DNA from: Nitrosopumilus sp.
GTDB taxonomy: Archaea; Thermoproteota; Nitrososphaeria; Nitrososphaerales; Nitrosopumilaceae
Length of the DNA stretch: 64,000 nt
Assembly (NCBI RefSeq): GCF_025699255.1
Contig: NZ_JAILWA010000006.1
Location: 1-64,000, forward strand
Direction of reading: 5' to 3'
Part shown: piece by piece, positions 53,129-60,578 of the stretch
Numbering within the stretch: position 1 is the stretch's first letter
Layout: the number at the start of each line of letters is the position of its first letter
Translations under genes and position numbers: made by a program
Notes under the pieces: generated by a model
Seen by the model: the letters and a program-made list of their open reading frames with translations, nothing else
Told to the model about the DNA's origin: nothing
Databases searched by the model: none

Positions 53129-54457
53129 ATGCAAAGCCTTCCACTACAATTAGATTCAAGTGGAATTCATAGCTCTTTGAACAATACTGTTTCTAGTTTA
53201 ATTGAACAGATTACTCCCGAACTTCCTCATACTAGTTTTGTTACTGATTTAGCTTTTATCATGATAATTGGTGCAGTTGTAACTCTGGCATTTTTTAAAA
53301 TCAAACAACCCCTGATCATTGGTTATCTTTTTGCAGGTATGTTGATTGGACCGCTATCTCCTTTTTGGTCTTGGGTTTTACCTGAAGGTGGGCCCCCTAC
53401 TGATGTTTTAGAGGGTGTTGGAATATTGTCTGATATTTCTGCATTGAATCTTTTTGCAGAAATTGGTGTAATTTTACTTCTTTTTGTAATTGGAATTGAA
53501 TTTCCTTATGCCAAAATCAAAAGCATAGGTCGTGTTGCAATTGGAGTTGGAACCATTGGATTGTTTTCCACTTTGGGTGTGTTGTTCTATACTGCGACTG
53601 CTCTTGGGCTGGCATTTATGGATGCATTGTTTATTGCAGCTGCATTATCTATATCCAGTACTGCAATTATTGTCAAACTTTTAGAAGAGATGGGAAAGAT
53701 CAAAAAAGAATCATCTATTCTGGTTTTGGGTATCTTGATTGTAGAAGACGTCATAGCAGTAATTTTAATTTCTTCATTACAATCTATTGCTTTAGTAGGA
53801 ACTGTTTCTATAGAATCAATACTTGTTGTTGTACTAGTTGCAACTGGTTTAATTGTGGGAACATTCACTATTGGAACTCGTGTAATTCCCCCTCTGATTG
53901 ATAAGGTTGCAGCTGCAGAGCATCGTGAAATTTTACTTCTTAGTGTTCTTGGGGTATGTTTTGGGTATGCTTTATTGGCAAATATCGTAGGACTCTCAGT
54001 AGCAATTGGGGCATTTTTGGCTGGTGTTTTAGTTGCTGAATCAAAATCTGCTGAAGTTGCAAAACTGCTTTCTAGTCCTATCAAAGATATGTTTGTAGCA
54101 ATCTTCTTTATTTCGGTCGGTGCTTTGATGGATGTTTCACAGCTTGAAAATTATATTTTTGTAGCCATAGCTTTGATTGCTGTAGCTACTGGAATGAAGT
54201 TTGGAGGAAACATGATTGGAAATATGATTTTCAGACAAAAACGTGGAAAGGCTATGCGTTCTGCGTTTACTTTAGCAGCTCCTAGAGGAGAATTTTCAAT
54301 TGTAATTGTGAAAGTTGGTGTTGATATTGGTGCAGTTAGTGCTTTCTTGTTTCCGTTAATTGGTATAATCTCTATAATCACTGCCTTTATTTCTCCATTT
54401 TTAGTAAAAGCTGGTGATAAAATAATACCTGCACTAGAAGAGCAAAATAATGTCTGA
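53129..54457 (+). CDS. CPA2-family cation:proton antiporter (KefB/NapA-like)
   Basis: About 442 residues with ~12 membrane segments. ALNLFAEIGVILLLFVIGIEF and AALSISSTAIIVKLLEEMGKIKKE match the CPA2 core (E/D-rich transport site). There is no C-terminal RCK/TrkA domain, so it is the short form. Exchanges Na+ or K+ for protons at the cell membrane. I start at the ATG 53129 because a box A (53101-53108) lies ~25 nt upstream; the TTG at 53114 would add five residues. Confidence 0.88.
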   Translation: MQSLPLQLDSSGIHSSLNNTVSSLIEQITPELPHTSFVTDLAFIMIIGAVVTLAFFKIKQPLIIGYLFAGMLIGPLSPFWSWVLPEGGPPTDVLEGVGILSDISALNLFAEIGVILLLFVIGIEFPYAKIKSIGRVAIGVGTIGLFSTLGVLFYTATALGLAFMDALFIAAALSISSTAIIVKLLEEMGKIKKESSILVLGILIVEDVIAVILISSLQSIALVGTVSIESILVVVLVATGLIVGTFTIGTRVIPPLIDKVAAAEHREILLLSVLGVCFGYALLANIVGLSVAIGAFLAGVLVAESKSAEVAKLLSSPIKDMFVAIFFISVGALMDVSQLENYIFVAIALIAVATGMKFGGNMIGNMIFRQKRGKAMRSAFTLAAPRGEFSIVIVKVGVDIGAVSAFLFPLIGIISIITAFISPFLVKAGDKIIPALEEQNNV

Positions 54458-54875
54458 TGAATTAAAAGAATTTCTCAAGAAAGTTCATCCTGGAATTACA
54501 ACTTTTGATTTTGATGGAAAACAAACACCTTGTATTGAATTGGATGAAAAAAAATATGATGAGATGATATCTAAAGTTGCTGGACAATCTTTGTCTATAA
54601 ATACAGATTTGAATATTTTACAAGATGGTTTAGGAAATGTTTTCGTGGAAATTACTTTGACATTTTCAAAAGGAAACATTGTTGAAAAATTTCTTGTCAA
54701 TGCTAATACTGATCTTGAATTTTTTGAATCATTAGCAAAAACATCCATGCTTGCACTTTCTTCTCCTAAATCTAATTATGGTAAAGATAATGTGTTTATG
54801 ATTCAATTGCCTCGTCCTGAAAAAGCTCAAGATGCTCTTGATATCATTAAGGATGCTCTAATTCCAAAGAATTAA
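54450..54875 (+). CDS. Hypothetical protein, co-transcribed with the antiporter
   Basis: 141 residues, soluble, alpha/beta, one cysteine (FDGKQTPCIELDE). The start overlaps the antiporter stop by 8 nt, so it is translated with it, perhaps as a regulator of the transporter, but no known regulatory domain is visible. Not recognised. Confidence 0.6.
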   Translation: MSDELKEFLKKVHPGITTFDFDGKQTPCIELDEKKYDEMISKVAGQSLSINTDLNILQDGLGNVFVEITLTFSKGNIVEKFLVNANTDLEFFESLAKTSMLALSSPKSNYGKDNVFMIQLPRPEKAQDALDIIKDALIPKN

Positions 54876-54882
54876 TCAAAAG

Positions 54883-54959
54883 TGGTGCAGTTACCGGGAT
54901 TTGAACCCGGGTCACGTACTTGGCAAGCACGAGTACTAACCAGACTGTACTATAACTGC
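54883..54959 (-). tRNA. tRNA-Gly(GCC), CCA encoded
   Basis: On the minus strand the acceptor GCAGTTA (54959-54953) pairs with TAACTGC (54893-54887), followed by discriminator A and an encoded CCA (54885-54883). The D stem is GTAC/GTAC, the anticodon loop TTGCCAA carries GCC (Gly) on a 5-bp stem CGTGC/GTACG with one G-U pair, and the T arm is CCGGG/CCCGG around TTCAAAT. 77 nt without intron. Confidence 0.95.
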
Positions 54960-55022
54960 AACAACCCTCAAGGTTGAATTTGGATATTAAACTGTTTTTA
55001 ACTATTTCAATCAAGATACATC

Positions 55023-55289
55023 ATGGATGAAATTCTGTTGAAGAAAATTGAACAAAAAATTCAAGACTCTGTTTCTAACAAAGATGAAATTATTCAATTG
55101 ATTGAATCATTTTCAAATATTGATGATTCTCAATCATTTGGATTGGGAATAATTGTGGGACGTATCTATAATACATTTTATTATCAATCTAAACGAATTC
55201 TAAATCGAGAACCTACAAAAGAAGAGTTTTTAGAATTTGTAGAATTTGTAAGAAATAAGAGATCTAATTTAACCAAACTATGGGGATAG
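55023..55289 (+). CDS. Small helical hypothetical protein
   Basis: 88 residues, soluble and helical, charged (MDEILLKKIEQKIQD ... REPTKEEFLEFVEFVRNKR). The middle contains SFGLGIIVGRIYNTFYYQSKR. No motif recognised. It ends by overlapping the convergent L10e gene by 12 nt. Confidence 0.6.
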   Translation: MDEILLKKIEQKIQDSVSNKDEIIQLIESFSNIDDSQSFGLGIIVGRIYNTFYYQSKRILNREPTKEEFLEFVEFVRNKRSNLTKLWG

Positions 55290-55787
55290 TTTATTCCATT
55301 CAATGACCTTTATTTGTGGTGTTCCTGGTAATTTTACACATGCTCCGTGAAGTGCTTTCTTTGCAGCTTCAACATGTGCATCACCATTAACATACAATTC
55401 CATAATGCATTGACCTTGTTTTACTCTTGCACCTAAACTAACTGCTTTACCCCATGATCTTCGCATTCCTTCAGAAACTCTATCTGCACCTGCAGTTGCA
55501 ATCTGTTTGTTTTCTCTAAGAAGATTGTGTGGATAAATTCTTAATCTTGAATAATAACCTGATTCACCTGTGGTTTTTTCAAGTGTTTTGTTTGCTGCTA
55601 ATCTTGTAGACTCGATAGCCATATGTCTAATCTGAATTTTTTCATTGATTAATAATTGAACACAATATTGATATGTTCCTCTTTTTCCACCTTGAAATTT
55701 TGCAATTTTAATTTGTGGCTTACCTTTGATGTACTCTTTTCTGGTAAAGACTTGTCCAGTTCCATCTCGATAGTTTGCACCATGCAT
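55278..55787 (-). CDS. rpl10e: Ribosomal protein uL16 (archaeal L10e)
   Basis: 169 residues from the ATG at 55787 (ANYRDGTGQVFTRKEYIKG), matching the usual archaeal start; the frame extends a further 21 codons but the extra part is not L10e-like. Core motifs KFQGGKRGTYQYCVQLL, RLRIYPHNLLRENKQ, ATAGADRVSEGMRRSWGKAVSLGARVKQGQ. A box A (GTTAAAATAT, minus strand at 55811-55820) sits ~28 nt upstream and supports this start. Confidence 0.93.
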   Translation of the reverse strand: MHGANYRDGTGQVFTRKEYIKGKPQIKIAKFQGGKRGTYQYCVQLLINEKIQIRHMAIESTRLAANKTLEKTTGESGYYSRLRIYPHNLLRENKQIATAGADRVSEGMRRSWGKAVSLGARVKQGQCIMELYVNGDAHVEAAKKALHGACVKLPGTPQIKVIEWNKLSP

Positions 55788-55885
55788 GATATTCTCAAGC
55801 CAAAACGCCCATATTTTAACGGTTAGCAGGCTATTCTTCGTATTATCCAATGCTTATATGGAAATCCAACAATTTCCACTTCATC

Positions 55886-56449
55886 ATGGAAGATGCCCCT
55901 GTTGTTAATGGAGATCTGGTTTCAGATCAAGTATGTATTTCTAATAAAAATATGATTCATGAACTTGATTTGAAGGGTTTTGGAGAAATTGAAAGCGAGA
56001 AATTGTTTTTGAAATCTTTTGAAACTCTTTATCTGTTATACACAAAAAAACTCATTTTAAAAAAAGGAAAAAAATCGATTGATTTTGATTTCTTTATGAA
56101 TATGTGTCAAAAAATTGATTTCGAAATTCTAACAAAGTTTTTGATATATCGTGATTTGCGAAACAGAGGTTATGTTGTAAAAGATGGTTTTGGTTTTGGA
56201 TTTGATTTTCGAGTTTATGAGAGAGGACATTATGGTGAAAAAGGTGCCAAATTTCTTGTCTTTGGCCTTAATGAAGGTCAGCAAGAAAAAATGGGAACTT
56301 TGCAAAAAAAGGTTGAAGAAATAACTCAAATGGGTAAAGAACCTATAATTGCAGTAATTGATCGTCGTGGAGAGGTAATCTATTACAAAATTAACAGAAT
56401 GAACTTTTATGAAAACAAAGCCCGCTTGGAAGAATCTTTCAATCTTTAA
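55886..56449 (+). CDS. endA: tRNA-intron endonuclease EndA
   Basis: 187 residues from the ATG at 55886, whose box A (CTTATATG) lies ~30 nt upstream. FGFDFRVYERG with the catalytic Tyr at 111 and VIYYKINRMNFYENKARL with Lys168 identify the family. The His usually found in an H-x-x-[FY]-L-V context is replaced: it reads GAKFLVF at 120-126, and the nearest His is H115 in RGHYGEKG. It may use H115 or a partner subunit. It should process the tRNA-Ser intron of this genome. Confidence 0.8.
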   Translation: MEDAPVVNGDLVSDQVCISNKNMIHELDLKGFGEIESEKLFLKSFETLYLLYTKKLILKKGKKSIDFDFFMNMCQKIDFEILTKFLIYRDLRNRGYVVKDGFGFGFDFRVYERGHYGEKGAKFLVFGLNEGQQEKMGTLQKKVEEITQMGKEPIIAVIDRRGEVIYYKINRMNFYENKARLEESFNL

Positions 56450-57105
56450 TCTTGTAAAATCCACTCCGAAGAATATTTTAAAAGACTATTCCCTTCGGCT
56501 TTCATAAAATCATACACTTCGACATATTTGGTTTTATTGTCCCATAATTCTTCAAAATCCTTCATCTTTCTTTCTACTCTGGATTTGTCATTCCATGATG
56601 TAAACACATCTACAGATTCAAAATCTCGTGTTTGGGTTGAAAATGATTCTCTAGAAGTTCCAGTAAATGCTACTGTTTGATCATGTTCGTCTCTAAAAAT
56701 CCCAATTCTTTCTGAGAATGAATCTGCAATTTGTTCAGAATTTGGAATTGCAACCTTTAATTCAATCTGGCCTTTATTGACAATATCTTGAAGTTTTTGA
56801 ATCTTTGAATCTTTGATTAATTTTCCTTCAAACGACTTTGAATATTTTTCAGAAAATAATTTAGTGAAAAGATTCAGATCTGTAGTTCTAAATCTGTGCC
56901 CTGTAATCATTCTTAATTTTGCTTTTCCTATGGAAAAATTCTCAAAAGCCATGGCAATGGTTGCTAGCGTTTCTATTGATAGAAAATCAACACATCTATC
57001 ATATTCAATACAATTACTGAGACAAGGAAAAAAAAATTCTGCTACAATATCATTTCTATCTGAACGATATTCTTCCTTTAATTCAATTTCTCTAAGGCTC
57101 AACAA
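56446..57105 (-). CDS. PLD-like domain protein with degenerate active site
   Basis: 219 residues, matching the PLD-like nuclease domain found at the N-terminus of some DEAD/SNF2-type helicases: IVAEFFFPCLSNCIEYDRCVDFLSIETL and IGIFRDEHDQTVAFTGTSRES. In that family the segment before GIF reads HxK (as in HEKxGIF) and the later part GSxNES. Here they are SER (131-133) and TGTSRES, so the catalytic His, Lys and Asn appear lost. No helicase follows; the frame ends after ~50 more residues. Either a stand-alone binding protein or a remnant. Confidence 0.6.
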   Translation of the reverse strand: MLSLREIELKEEYRSDRNDIVAEFFFPCLSNCIEYDRCVDFLSIETLATIAMAFENFSIGKAKLRMITGHRFRTTDLNLFTKLFSEKYSKSFEGKLIKDSKIQKLQDIVNKGQIELKVAIPNSEQIADSFSERIGIFRDEHDQTVAFTGTSRESFSTQTRDFESVDVFTSWNDKSRVERKMKDFEELWDNKTKYVEVYDFMKAEGNSLLKYSSEWILQD

Positions 57106-57241
57106 TTATTCTTCTTAATTTTGTTATTTAAAGAAACAATTTTGAAACAAAAGTGAAATGTTTCCATCATGTTTTGTGACTAGTCCAATCTCTAAGATAA
57201 AAAAATTATAACTAATTATGATGATTTTACATTAGATTATC

Positions 57242-57643
57242 ATGAATAATTTCAATTATTTTTTTACACCTGTTGGCCCAGAATATAAGAAAAAATTTGC
57301 AAGAAATGTTGGCATTGGCTTTTTGCTGCTTTTTGCATTTTATGGTGCTTGGAATTTATTCAGCGATATTTCTGAACCTGAAATCATTTCAAATGATTCA
57401 AATCTTGAAGAATTAATTGATACATTCAAAGAAAAGTATTCTGACCGTGAGATCACTGAATTTCCTGATTCCAAAGGTGTTCCATACAAATATTCTACAA
57501 AAAAGGGTGACAACTATGTTGATTTGATTTTGGAAAAGGATCGTATTGTGTTGAAGACATGGAGTGGTGATGGTGATACGCTTTGCATAGTTTCAAATCC
57601 GTTTCCAAGAGATATTTTGGATAATTGTCCTCTAAAGTGGTAA
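57242..57643 (+). CDS. Membrane-anchored hypothetical protein
   Basis: 133 residues with a short cytoplasmic N-terminus, one hydrophobic segment (VGIGFLLLFAFYGAWNLF) and an outside domain of ~85 residues with two cysteines (DTLCIV, DNCPLKW) that could form a disulphide. Not recognised. Confidence 0.6.
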   Translation: MNNFNYFFTPVGPEYKKKFARNVGIGFLLLFAFYGAWNLFSDISEPEIISNDSNLEELIDTFKEKYSDREITEFPDSKGVPYKYSTKKGDNYVDLILEKDRIVLKTWSGDGDTLCIVSNPFPRDILDNCPLKW

Positions 57644-57653
57644 TGTGATAGAA

Positions 57654-57740
57654 ATGGATAGAAATCTTCTTTTGTTGATTTTAGGTTCAATTGGGGCTGT
57701 ATCCTTGGACATTTTTCTTTTAGTTTTATGCTGCGTGTAG
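57654..57740 (+). CDS. Possible 28-residue single-span membrane peptide
   Basis: ATG frame encoding MDRNLLLLILGSIGAVSLDI then FLLVLCCV: one strongly hydrophobic segment after a basic-polar start. It begins 11 nt after the stop of the membrane protein at 57242, so it could be its operon partner, like other small membrane regulators. Only composition supports it. Confidence 0.3.
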   Translation: MDRNLLLLILGSIGAVSLDIFLLVLCCV

Positions 57741-57922
57741 ATATCTAACAGTATTTGACGTGCAAACCAATTGTTTTCTAAACCAATGTGGTATGGTAGA
57801 GAATCCTGATTAGAGTACTATTGCAGTGTTGAAGTTTTAGTTTGACACTCTCATTTTCTTAAGGAAAATTGTTATTTTGATTCAAATCTCTAATTGTAAT
57901 TTGTAACATTTGAAATTTTTAA

Positions 57923-57937
57923 GATCATCTTTAAGTA
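57923..57937 (+). promoter_or_regulatory. 15-nt promoter element, copy 1
   Basis: GATCATCTTTAAGTA, which includes a TTTAAGTA box A about 25-32 nt before the TTG at 57962. The identical 15 nt recur at 59096-59110. Confidence 0.5.
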
Positions 57938-57961
57938 GAATATTAGAAATATTATTCTGTA

Positions 57962-59089
57962 TTGTGGCAAAAACTACTCTTTACTATTTTATTATTTTCT
58001 ATAGGAGGATTGTTTCTACCAACTACTGTTTATTCTGCATCTTCTGCTGAATTACAAACAGCCTATTCTCAAGGACAATCAGATGCATCTAAAAAATACG
58101 GTGAATGCTCTGGTGCTGCAGACAAGGATAAGAATTTGGGAAAATCCCCTGATCCTTCTGCAGCTTCATATGAAATCGTGGGAACTATTATCAATCCATA
58201 CGGTGCATCCAATCGTGATTTACAAGATGAATGGGCCAATGGATTTGTTTCCAAGTGTTCAGAATCTTATATGAGTCAATTTACTTATGACTCTGAATAT
58301 TCTGGAGAAACTCAATCTTTTCAATCTTCTGGTGTGTGTTGGAATAAAGGATTTAGTGATGGTATGAATGGTGGTAGACCTGAACCACAAAAAGCTTCTG
58401 ACCAACTTGCTCGTTCAAGTGTACCTTTTCAAAAATTGAGTAATGCTGGAGCCTCAACTGAAGAAAAGAATGAATTTATTCAAAGTTTTTCTGTAGGGTG
58501 TAAATGGCATTATACTCTAGGATATGAAGAGTTTCAAAAGAAATCTCAAGAAGAATCTGCCAAAGATATAATTGGATCAGTACAAGAAGATTTTGATAAC
58601 CTACTGGGCGAAACTGAAAAAAAAGTTACAGAGTCCATTCAAGGTAATACAGATCAAATGGCAGATGAATTAGGAAAAAGTATAGGCGAATCTATAGTTC
58701 CTGATGTTGATCTAAAGTCGGGAGGATGTTTAATTGCAACTGCAACATATGGAACAGAGCTTGCACCACAAGTACAATTCATGCGAGAAATTAGAGATAA
58801 CACTGTACTAAGTACAACTTCGGGTGCAGTATTTATGACTGGATTTAACCAATTGTATTATTCATTCTCACCAACAATTGCTGATTGGGAAAGAGAAAAC
58901 CCAATGTTCCAAGAAGCAGTTAGAGCCTTTATCACTCCTATGATTTCAACACTATCCATTATGACCTTGGCTGAAGATGGTTCAGAAGTTCAAGTTTTAG
59001 GACTAGGAATTTCTGTAATTGTATTAAACTTGGGAATGTACATAGCAATACCAGCTGTTATTGTTTGGCAAGTTAAGGAACACATCTAA
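57962..59089 (+). CDS. Secreted CFI-box-type surface protein
   Basis: 375 residues, TTG start. Signal peptide (FTILLFSIGGLFLPTTVYSAS). The exposed part has five cysteines and a serine-rich stretch, then a helical region (~205-245). The C-terminal ~125 residues carry GGCLIATATYGTELAPQVQF, then MREIRDNTVL ... QLYYSFSPTIADWERENP, the CFI-box domain that occurs at the C-terminus of many thaumarchaeal secreted proteins, followed by one or two hydrophobic segments. Its function (anchor or sorting) is not established. Confidence 0.8.
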   Translation: MWQKLLFTILLFSIGGLFLPTTVYSASSAELQTAYSQGQSDASKKYGECSGAADKDKNLGKSPDPSAASYEIVGTIINPYGASNRDLQDEWANGFVSKCSESYMSQFTYDSEYSGETQSFQSSGVCWNKGFSDGMNGGRPEPQKASDQLARSSVPFQKLSNAGASTEEKNEFIQSFSVGCKWHYTLGYEEFQKKSQEESAKDIIGSVQEDFDNLLGETEKKVTESIQGNTDQMADELGKSIGESIVPDVDLKSGGCLIATATYGTELAPQVQFMREIRDNTVLSTTSGAVFMTGFNQLYYSFSPTIADWERENPMFQEAVRAFITPMISTLSIMTLAEDGSEVQVLGLGISVIVLNLGMYIAIPAVIVWQVKEHI

Positions 59090-59095
59090 TACTTG

Positions 59096-59110
59096 GATCA
59101 TCTTTAAGTA
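59096..59110 (+). promoter_or_regulatory. 15-nt promoter element, copy 2
   Basis: Exact copy of GATCATCTTTAAGTA at 57923-57937; here it lies about 25 nt before the GTG of the 30-codon lipoprotein-like frame. Confidence 0.5.
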
Positions 59111-59130
59111 AAATTCCCTCATTGTGTGTA

Positions 59131-59223
59131 GTGTATGCTCGATTTATTCTATCTGCATTTTTAGGAATTGTCTTACTGGCTCATTCTTGCAGTCAAGAAT
59201 ATGATTTCCTACAATTCACCTGA
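59131..59223 (+). CDS. Possible 30-residue lipoprotein-like micro-protein
   Basis: GTG frame with a hydrophobic leader and a lipobox-like end: FILSAFLGIVLLAHSC then SQEYDFLQFT. If lipidated at the cysteine, the mature peptide has only 11 residues, like bacterial lysis/entericidin-type peptides. A box A (TTTAAGTA) lies 20-28 nt upstream. The TTG at 59122 is an alternative start. Not recognised. Confidence 0.35.
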   Translation: MYARFILSAFLGIVLLAHSCSQEYDFLQFT

Positions 59224-59235
59224 TCAAACTTAGTG

Positions 59236-59265
59236 CAAAAATTGGGGGCGTGTATATATCCCCAA
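59236..59265 (-). terminator. Terminator after tRNA-Glu
   Basis: On the minus strand TTGGGG (59265-59260) and CCCCAA (59247-59242) form a 6-bp stem followed by TTTTT. It lies 9 nt after the tRNA-Glu 3' end. Confidence 0.6.
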
Positions 59266-59273
59266 AAGTGTAA

Positions 59274-59348
59274 TGCTCCCATCGGGATTTGAACCCGAGT
59301 CTTTGGCTTGAGAAGCCAAAATGCTTAACCGGACTACACTATAGGAGC
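59274..59348 (-). tRNA. tRNA-Glu(CTC), CCA not encoded
   Basis: On the minus strand the acceptor GCTCCTA (59348-59342) pairs with TGGGAGC (59281-59275), with a U-G pair, followed by discriminator A. The next bases are TTA, so CCA must be added. The anticodon stem is TTGGC/GCCAA with loop TTCTCAA, anticodon CTC (reads GAG). D-loop and T-arm (TCGGG/CCCGA) are complete. No intron. Confidence 0.93.
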
Positions 59349-59460
59349 TTGATAAAAAACAAATTAAATCTTAATTTAAAGGAAATGTTTTGACTTTGCA
59401 TGAATTGGTAAATTTTTGTGAGTTAATTCCTTTATAGAAAAATCCTATCAAGCAAATTAG

Positions 59461-60345
59461 TTGAACCTTAAGAAATTTGTTGAAGACAATGGTTTCTCTG
59501 ATTTTCCTGTTGGATTAGGAGGATGTAGGACTTCTAACCTGTCTTTTGATTCTTGTGATTATGATCTATTTGTTTTTGATGAAAAATCTGAACCTTCTAG
59601 TATTATGAAATTTGATGACGAATTTGTTGTAATACATCATGCATCTTTATCAGAAACTAATTCAGAAAAACTTCTTCAATATCATCAATTGGATATCATT
59701 CATGATGAATCTTGGAATTTACGAATGTTTATTTCACAAATTGATAAAAAACACGTTTCTCTGTTTTCTGACTTTGCAAAAAATTGTTTGATAGAGTCCC
59801 AATTCTGTTGTCAAAAAACTAAAGAATCTATTCAATCCTCTGATGCATTTGCACCTTGTTGGCAAAAATGTGCCAGTGTTTATTTGGCAAATGCGATTTC
59901 TTCAATTAACCATCTTCGTCCTAGTCCTTCTCATATGCTTGATGTGTTTAGAAAATTAGAAAAAAATCCCATCAATGAACATATTTCAATCCTCAATCAA
60001 ACTGTAGGTATCGAGAGAGCCACTCCAATTTTGTTAGAACGTATGCTCAAATCAACTATTGGTTTTTCTGACTTGGTTGAGAACAACAACCACTCTGAAA
60101 TTATTCAACAAAAACATGATTTTTTTGTAAAAAACTCGATGCTATCTGATTGCTATTTCTATTTCGTATTTGTAAACAAAGAAAACTATGTTAAAATTAA
60201 AAATACATTAAATCGAAATCAGGATCTTATACACATTCTAAAAATAGCCTTTGATGTTGAGGCTGACTCAAACCTTCTTGAACAACAATCAGAAATTATT
60301 CAAAAATCTTGTAATGAAATCCTTGAGACCCTAACAAGTGCGTAG
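59461..60345 (+). CDS. Pol-beta-superfamily nucleotidyltransferase-like protein
   Basis: 294 residues. The N-terminus VGLGGCRTSNLSFDSCDYDLFVF has the GG(S)x...DxD signature (G20-G21, D33-x-D35) of MNT/CCA-like nucleotidyltransferases; the third acidic residue is not obvious. The remaining ~200 residues are helical. A box A (TTTATAGA at 59431) precedes the TTG start. Could modify RNA or small molecules, or be an MNT-type antitoxin; no HEPN partner is visible beside it. Confidence 0.6.
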   Translation: MNLKKFVEDNGFSDFPVGLGGCRTSNLSFDSCDYDLFVFDEKSEPSSIMKFDDEFVVIHHASLSETNSEKLLQYHQLDIIHDESWNLRMFISQIDKKHVSLFSDFAKNCLIESQFCCQKTKESIQSSDAFAPCWQKCASVYLANAISSINHLRPSPSHMLDVFRKLEKNPINEHISILNQTVGIERATPILLERMLKSTIGFSDLVENNNHSEIIQQKHDFFVKNSMLSDCYFYFVFVNKENYVKIKNTLNRNQDLIHILKIAFDVEADSNLLEQQSEIIQKSCNEILETLTSA

Positions 60346-60398
60346 AGTTCTATCTTAATGTACTAACCTTTTAAAATAAGTAAAATCCCTAGTTTACC

Positions 60399-60542
60399 AT
60401 GGTAGATCAAGCATGTGGATGCGAAGCAGATAGCGGCGATCCAGATTACTCATGTGATTGTGCAATGCAAGGTCATTGTATATGCAGTGCTGATTGCAAA
60501 TGTAGTACAGACGTTTGTAAAGAAGCAACTAAAGATATGTGA
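60399..60542 (+). CDS. Metallothionein-like cysteine-rich protein, 47 residues
   Basis: ATG frame with nine cysteines and one histidine: ACGC, SCDC, HCIC, DCKC and VCK. Four C-x-C pairs in 35 residues and almost no hydrophobics are the pattern of a metallothionein that wraps metal-thiolate clusters. A box A (TTTTAAAATA, 60369-60378) lies ~26 nt upstream, so it is a leaderless gene. It would bind Cu(I) or Zn(II) in the cytoplasm. It is not obviously homologous to bacterial SmtA. It is too short for standard ORF cut-offs; the longer frame across the same DNA (60415-60675) is in another register and lacks sense. Confidence 0.75.
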   Translation: MVDQACGCEADSGDPDYSCDCAMQGHCICSADCKCSTDVCKEATKDM

Positions 60543-60578
60543 TTGGATTAGTTCCAATACTAATTTTTTATTTTTTGA

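Larger units (their letters stand above)
57644..57961. other. 318-nt gap with one micro-ORF and a promoter element
   Basis: Contains the 28-codon frame at 57654-57740 and the 15-nt repeated promoter element at 57923-57937. The rest is AT-rich without other structure that I can see. Confidence 0.5.
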
